From Planctomycetota bacterium (GTDB lineage: Bacteria; Planctomycetota; Phycisphaerae; Sedimentisphaerales; Anaerohalosphaeraceae), in contig DAOVVQ010000231.1 of assembly GCA_030637065.1 (NCBI GenBank), positions 1 through 6,221 of the forward strand: 6,221 nt of DNA. The letters run 5' to 3'. Positions 4,637 through 6,221 of the stretch are shown piece by piece. A program made the translations under genes and the position numbers. The notes under the pieces are model-generated. The model was given only the letters and a program-made list of their open reading frames with translations. It was not told the origin of the DNA and made no database searches. Positions within the stretch are counted from its first letter, which is position 1; each line of letters begins with the position of its first letter.

Positions 4637-6106
4637 TTAGCTTGGGATGTATGCCGGGTTTGCCTCGTTTGGTATTGGGGCGTTTACTGAGGTTTGCCAG
4701 GCTATCAGCATGTTTAGCAGTTCGTCTCTTTTGGCTGGGTTGGTGTTTGCCAGGTTGGTTGTTTCGTAGGGGTCGCTGCCCAAGTCGTATAGTTCTATCG
4801 CGTTATTCGTTTCTCTCGCGTCCCAGCCGCCATCGAGGACCCATTCCTCGAAAAACTGCATTAGTTTGAAGTTGCCCTTTCTGATTACGCCGACGGGTCT
4901 GGTTCGGAATTTGGGATCGCGGGCACCGACAACCTGGTTCTGGAGGTAGCATGGGAAATGCCAGAATATCGCTTCGCGCCCCAGCGAGTCTGCGCCTTTA
5001 AGCAGCGGGAGGATACTTACGCCGTCGAGGAGCTTATCGGCTGGCTTGGTTACGCCGGCTATCTCGAGCATTGTCGGGAAGAAATCGATACCGATAACGG
5101 GTTCATTGCACGTCGAGCCCGCCCTGGTTACTCCGGGCCAGCGAACGATCATCGGCTCGCGGATGCCGCCCTCGTAAAATGTGCCCTTAAAGCCCCGCAG
5201 CGGGAAATTGGAAGTCGCCCCGGAATGGCCGCCGTTATCCGAGAAGAAGAAGACGACGGTGTTTTCCACGAGATCGAGCTCTTCGAGCTTTGCCATTATC
5301 CGCCCGACGCTCTGGTCGACGCTGTCAACCATTGCGGCATACTTGGGGTTATCCTGCCCGTTTGAAGGGGGTTTGTCCTGATACTTCGCGATGAGGTCTT
5401 CTTTGCCCTGGATGGGGGCATGGACGGCATAGTGCGGCAGGTACAGGAAGAAGGGCCTGTCCTGATGCCTTTCGATAAAGTCGACAGCCTCGTCCGTCAG
5501 CCGGTCGGTGAGATACTCGCCATCGGGCCCGCTTGGCAACTCGGGATTGTTCCACGGGCTAAAATACCCGCCCTTGGGGCCGCCGGTTTCGTTGCCGCCG
5601 TCATTTTCGTCGAAACCCTGGCCGATGGGGCCAAGCTCGGGGTCATTGCCCATGTGCCACTTGCCGATGCTGATGCTGACGTATCCGGCTGGTCCGAGCA
5701 GTTCGGCTATCGTTACGTGGTAAGAGTCCAGCGTCGTGTCGTTGGCTATCGGTATGACGCGGTGGTCGCTCGAAGAGCCCCTTGCCGGATCGCCGACGGT
5801 AAAGACCCCGTGCCGCGGGCCGTACTGGCCGGTAAGGAAGCACGCCCGCGTAGGAGCACAGTTCGCCGCGTTGGCGTAGGCATCGGTAAAGACCATCCCC
5901 TGGCCGGCGAGCTTGTCGATCTTGGGCGTTTCGTAATAGTCGCTGCCCATGAAGCCGACGTCGCGCTGGCCCATATCGTCGATCATGAGAAAGACAATAT
6001 TCAGAGGCCTTTTGTGCTTAACATTTACGTCCACGCTCTTGTTCGACAGCAGATAGCCACCAGCGCCAACCGCCGCACAACGTTTCAAGAAATCACGTCG
6101 ATTCAA
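4637..6106 (-). CDS. Tat-exported arylsulfatase-type sulfatase (formylglycine-dependent)
   Basis: This 489-residue enzyme should hydrolyse a sulfate ester, probably on a polysaccharide, outside the cytoplasm. The N-terminus MNRRDFLKRCAAVGAGG has the twin-arginine motif RRDFLK followed by a hydrophobic stretch, so export by Tat is likely. Active-site features in order: the metal-binding Asp43-Asp44 (MIDDMG); the sulfatase signature C83-A-P-T-R87 with downstream LTG, in which Cys83 would become formylglycine; GKWHMG with Lys149 and His151; His229 in HYAVHAP; metal-binding Asp290-Asn291 (SDNGG); and Lys307 (GFKGTF). The C-terminal subdomain ends with the usual ELYDLGSDPYETTNLA. Length is typical of S1 sulfatases. 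The start is TTG at 6106-6104, supported by GAAAGG 8 nt upstream and by the Tat motif directly after it. A maturase for the Cys-to-formylglycine step must be encoded elsewhere. The substrate cannot be read from the sequence. Confidence 0.95.
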   Translation of the reverse strand: MNRRDFLKRCAAVGAGGYLLSNKSVDVNVKHKRPLNIVFLMIDDMGQRDVGFMGSDYYETPKIDKLAGQGMVFTDAYANAANCAPTRACFLTGQYGPRHGVFTVGDPARGSSSDHRVIPIANDTTLDSYHVTIAELLGPAGYVSISIGKWHMGNDPELGPIGQGFDENDGGNETGGPKGGYFSPWNNPELPSGPDGEYLTDRLTDEAVDFIERHQDRPFFLYLPHYAVHAPIQGKEDLIAKYQDKPPSNGQDNPKYAAMVDSVDQSVGRIMAKLEELDLVENTVVFFFSDNGGHSGATSNFPLRGFKGTFYEGGIREPMIVRWPGVTRAGSTCNEPVIGIDFFPTMLEIAGVTKPADKLLDGVSILPLLKGADSLGREAIFWHFPCYLQNQVVGARDPKFRTRPVGVIRKGNFKLMQFFEEWVLDGGWDARETNNAIELYDLGSDPYETTNLANTNPAKRDELLNMLIAWQTSVNAPIPNEANPAYIPS

Positions 6107-6131
6107 AATAACAACCTTTCTAAATGTTCAA

Positions 6132-6180
6132 CTGAATACTGAATACTGGCTACTTGATACTTGATACTTGATACTGGCTT
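6132..6180 (+). repeat. 7-bp minisatellite, right block
   Basis: Seven consecutive 7-mers: CTGAATA twice, CTGGCTA, CTTGATA three times, CTGGCTT. They fill the gap between the sulfatase start and the stop codon of the gene before it; the last base overlaps that stop. As reverse complements they give TATTCAG, TAGCCAG and TATCAAG, the same family as the block at 4408-4435 but in opposite orientation. They lie in the leader of the sulfatase mRNA, or between cotranscribed genes. Confidence 0.78.
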
Positions 6181-6221
6181 TATAAATGATTGATCTTCGG
6201 CAGCCACTTGGCCATTTCGTC
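6180..6221 (-). CDS. C-terminal end of an upstream minus-strand gene, possibly another sulfatase
   Basis: The minus strand reads DEMAKWLPKINHL and then TAA (6182-6180), in frame to the window edge. A K-W-L-P-K-x-N ending resembles the C-termini of iduronate-2-sulfatase-like proteins. With the sulfatase directly downstream on the same strand, a second sulfatase is a reasonable but weak guess. The 73-bp gap (6107-6179) to the next start would allow cotranscription. Confidence 0.45.
   Translation of the reverse strand, partial: DEMAKWLPKINHL

Noticed and set aside
5420..6142. Plus-strand frame of 240 residues opposite the sulfatase
   Set aside because: The minus strand has the full set of sulfatase active-site motifs in order, so the plus frame is a shadow that even runs into the heptamer repeats.

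Overview
The window looks like chromosomal DNA from an environmental Gram-negative bacterium. A Planctomycete (Phycisphaerae-like) or a related PVC-group lineage is the best guess. The reasons are a Tat-exported formylglycine sulfatase that apparently follows a second sulfatase, an exported ankyrin-repeat protein, a sigma-54 type promoter, and intergenic spaces full of short dispersed repeats. This is inference: no rRNA or other taxonomic marker is present.

Layout. Positions 1-277 (minus) hold the N-terminus of an ankyrin-repeat protein with its own sigma-70 promoter. Its signal peptide is put out of frame by a 5-bp tandem duplication. Positions 278-874 contain no protein gene but are dense in control signals: the ankyrin promoter, a compact candidate small RNA on the minus strand (promoter at 566-594, terminator at 473-515), a dyad at 696-714, and a textbook -24/-12 (sigma-54) promoter at 780-795 for dnaK. 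dnaK (875-2821, plus) is complete and stands alone, without grpE or dnaJ beside it and without a CIRCE operator.

Next is a block at 2894-3739 in which a winged-helix/HNH endonuclease gene (3009-3653, plus) sits between two inverted copies of a REP-like sequence. It looks like a small defence or mobile cassette placed between housekeeping genes. A CamH-like gamma-class carbonic anhydrase (3801-4382, plus) follows. Positions 4383-4636 are a patchwork of repeats: 7-bp minisatellite units, a 13-bp direct repeat, and a 98-bp nested inverted-repeat element.

On the minus strand, a Tat-secreted sulfatase (4637-6106) is preceded by another block of the same 7-bp units, in opposite orientation. The block runs up to the stop codon of a further minus-strand gene (6180-6221), of which only 13 codons are visible.

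How the genes relate. The two sulfatase-side genes probably form a polysaccharide-desulfation locus. DnaK and the carbonic anhydrase are general physiology. The HNH cassette is probably a passenger. The least ordinary signals are the sigma-54 control of dnaK, the candidate small RNA, the repeat-bounded HNH gene, and the frame-breaking duplication in the ankyrin gene.
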